This document shows positions 32,157 through 33,335 of a stretch of DNA of 33,335 nucleotides, piece by piece. The DNA is taken from positions 72,323 through 105,657 of the forward strand of contig CALLMV010000005.1 in the NCBI GenBank assembly GCA_938005615.1. Direction: 5' to 3'. The DNA is from an uncultured Verrucomicrobiae bacterium (GTDB lineage Bacteria > Verrucomicrobiota > Verrucomicrobiia > JADLBR01 > CALLMV01). Below the pieces are notes generated by a model, which was not told the origin of the DNA, ran no database searches, and was given only the letters and a program-made list of their open reading frames with translations. Position 1 is the first letter of the stretch. Each line of letters opens with the position of its first letter. A program made the translations under genes and the position numbers.

Positions 32157-33335
32157 TTAAAGAAAAGCACGTTCGACAAGGTCGGCTTGTTCAAGTTTGT
32201 GGATGGCATCAGAGCCAGTAGCAGGGCTGGCAGAGGCATCGCGTCCGGCATATGCTGGGAAAGCGCCTAGCATATTGTAGAGAATTGGGGAAATATAACT
32301 CCAAGGGCCCATGTTTTGGGACTCTTCTTGACACCAGGTGACTGTGGCTCCGGGGTGGGCAGCGAGAGCTTCCGCAAGAGCAGTGCGGTGCAAGGGGTAG
32401 AGTTGCTCGATGCGGATGATAGCGGTGTCAGCAATGTTATGTTTCTGGCGGTATTCGACGAGGTCGTAATACACTTTGCCCGAGCAAAGGATGACTTTTT
32501 TGGCCCCTGAGGGGAGGGAGGGATCGGGCAGGATTTCGTGAAATTCGCCTTGGAGGATGTCCTGCAGAGGCGAGGAGCAGGGTGCATAGCGAAGCAGACC
32601 TTTGGGCGTCATCAGAATCAGGGGCTTTTTGATATCGCGCAGGGCTTGGCGTCGCAGGATGTGGAAGTGTTGTGCCGGAGTTGTGCAGTGGGCAACTTGG
32701 ATGTTATCTTCAGCACAGGCTTGGAGGAATCGCTCTAGTCGTGCACTTGAGTGTTCCGGGCCTTGACCGTGATATCCGTGTGGAAGCATGAGCACGATGC
32801 CGTTGGTGACGCCCCATTTTGATTCTGACGAAGTGATGTATTGGTCAATGATAGCTTGGGCACCGTTGGCAAAGTCACCAAATTGGGCTTCCCAGATGCA
32901 GAGCATTTTGGGGTAGTCGAGTGCGTAACCAAAGTCGAAGCCGAGGACGGCAGCTTCGGAGAGGGGGGAGTTGTAAACACAGAATGTAGCCTGGTTTGGG
33001 GAAATGTGTTTGAGCGGGATGTAGCGTTCGCGTGTTTTGGTGTCGTAGACGACGCAGTGGCGCTGGGAGAATGTGCCGCGGCGGGAGTCTTGGCCACTGA
33101 GGCGTACCGGGATGCCTTGAGAGAGTAGAGTACCGAATGCGAGAAGTTCCGCGGCTGCCCAGTCGAGGGGAATTTCGCCAGAATACATTTTGCTGCGCTG
33201 CTGGAGCAATCGGGTGATCTTCGGATCGGTGTTGTGTGTGGAGGGCACTGTGGTGAGTGCAGTCGCAACGGCAACGACAGATTCAGCAGTTGGGGCTGTG
33301 TGGATTTTATCCAAAAGCTCGGGTGTGGAAATCGG
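32157..33335 (-). CDS. sucA: 2-oxoglutarate dehydrogenase E1 component, C-terminal part
   Basis: The frame is open to the window edge, so only the last ~392 residues of E1 are seen. They include [13 protein letters not shown] (the thiamine-diphosphate enzyme core, with the His), [64 protein letters not shown] and a C-terminal segment ending [17 protein letters not shown], all diagnostic of SucA. E1 decarboxylates 2-oxoglutarate and loads succinyl onto the E2 lipoyl group in the TCA cycle. E2 (sucB) does not follow downstream on this strand within the window; the next stretch is non-coding. An internal TTG at 33314 is not a start. Confidence 0.97.
   Translation of the reverse strand, partial: PISTPELLDKIHTAPTAESVVAVATALTTVPSTHNTDPKITRLLQQRSKMYSGEIPLDWAAAELLAFGTLLSQGIPVRLSGQDSRRGTFSQRHCVVYDTKTRERYIPLKHISPNQATFCVYNSPLSEAAVLGFDFGYALDYPKMLCIWEAQFGDFANGAQAIIDQYITSSESKWGVTNGIVLMLPHGYHGQGPEHSSARLERFLQACAEDNIQVAHCTTPAQHFHILRRQALRDIKKPLILMTPKGLLRYAPCSSPLQDILQGEFHEILPDPSLPSGAKKVILCSGKVYYDLVEYRQKHNIADTAIIRIEQLYPLHRTALAEALAAHPGATVTWCQEESQNMGPWSYISPILYNMLGAFPAYAGRDASASPATGSDAIHKLEQADLVERAFL

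Overview
The window is a stretch of ordinary bacterial chromosome: densely coded, moderate GC, genes on both strands. I see no rRNA, tRNA, CRISPR array, insertion sequence or prophage. The genes point to a free-living or host-associated Gram-negative aerobe with an outer membrane (OmpA family), energised envelope transport (ExbB/ExbD), respiratory complex I and a 2-oxoglutarate dehydrogenase. Several proteins look most like versions I know from the Verrucomicrobiota/PVC group: the divergent NuoM, the GH75-like protein, and the DUF4892-OmpA and DUF4388-FHA architectures. This placement is from memory and only tentative.

Layout. 26-6713: HD-domain nuclease (-), a GH17-like/GT2 fusion (+), quinolinate synthase nadA (+), a WalJ-type MBL hydrolase (-) and an RluA pseudouridine synthase (-). 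6748-11174 (+): a Ser/Thr kinase coupled by ATGA to a large AsmA-like protein, then a solitary PTS EIIA. 11217-13153 (-): accB-accC. 13456-20541 (-): nuoI-J-K-L-M-N plus an SDR protein, without nuoA-H. 20676-25634: DUF4892-OmpA (+), FHA protein (-), FKBP isomerase (+), MFS transporter (-), sugar nucleotidyltransferase (-). 25808-27705: divergent mutY (-) and nth (+). 27690-31301: a possible NlpC/P60- or CHAP-like exported protein (-), a membrane-anchored GH75-like protein (+), exbD and exbB (-). 31302-32156 holds no convincing gene. 32157-33335 is the C-terminal part of sucA (-), cut by the window edge.

The most interesting signal is regulatory. Thirteen of about twenty genes that begin a transcription unit have a TTG-type -35 hexamer whose first base lies 33-37 bases before the start codon, then a 15-18 base spacer, a weak -10, and only 5-8 bases to the ATG/GTG. 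That geometry puts the transcription start at or next to the start codon, so these mRNAs would be leaderless. These genes mostly lack a Shine-Dalgarno (SD) sequence, while several operon-internal genes (nuoK, nuoL, nuoN) have one. A second candidate is an approximately 100-nt small RNA at about 25734-25835 (+), ending in a strong intrinsic terminator that no + strand gene explains.
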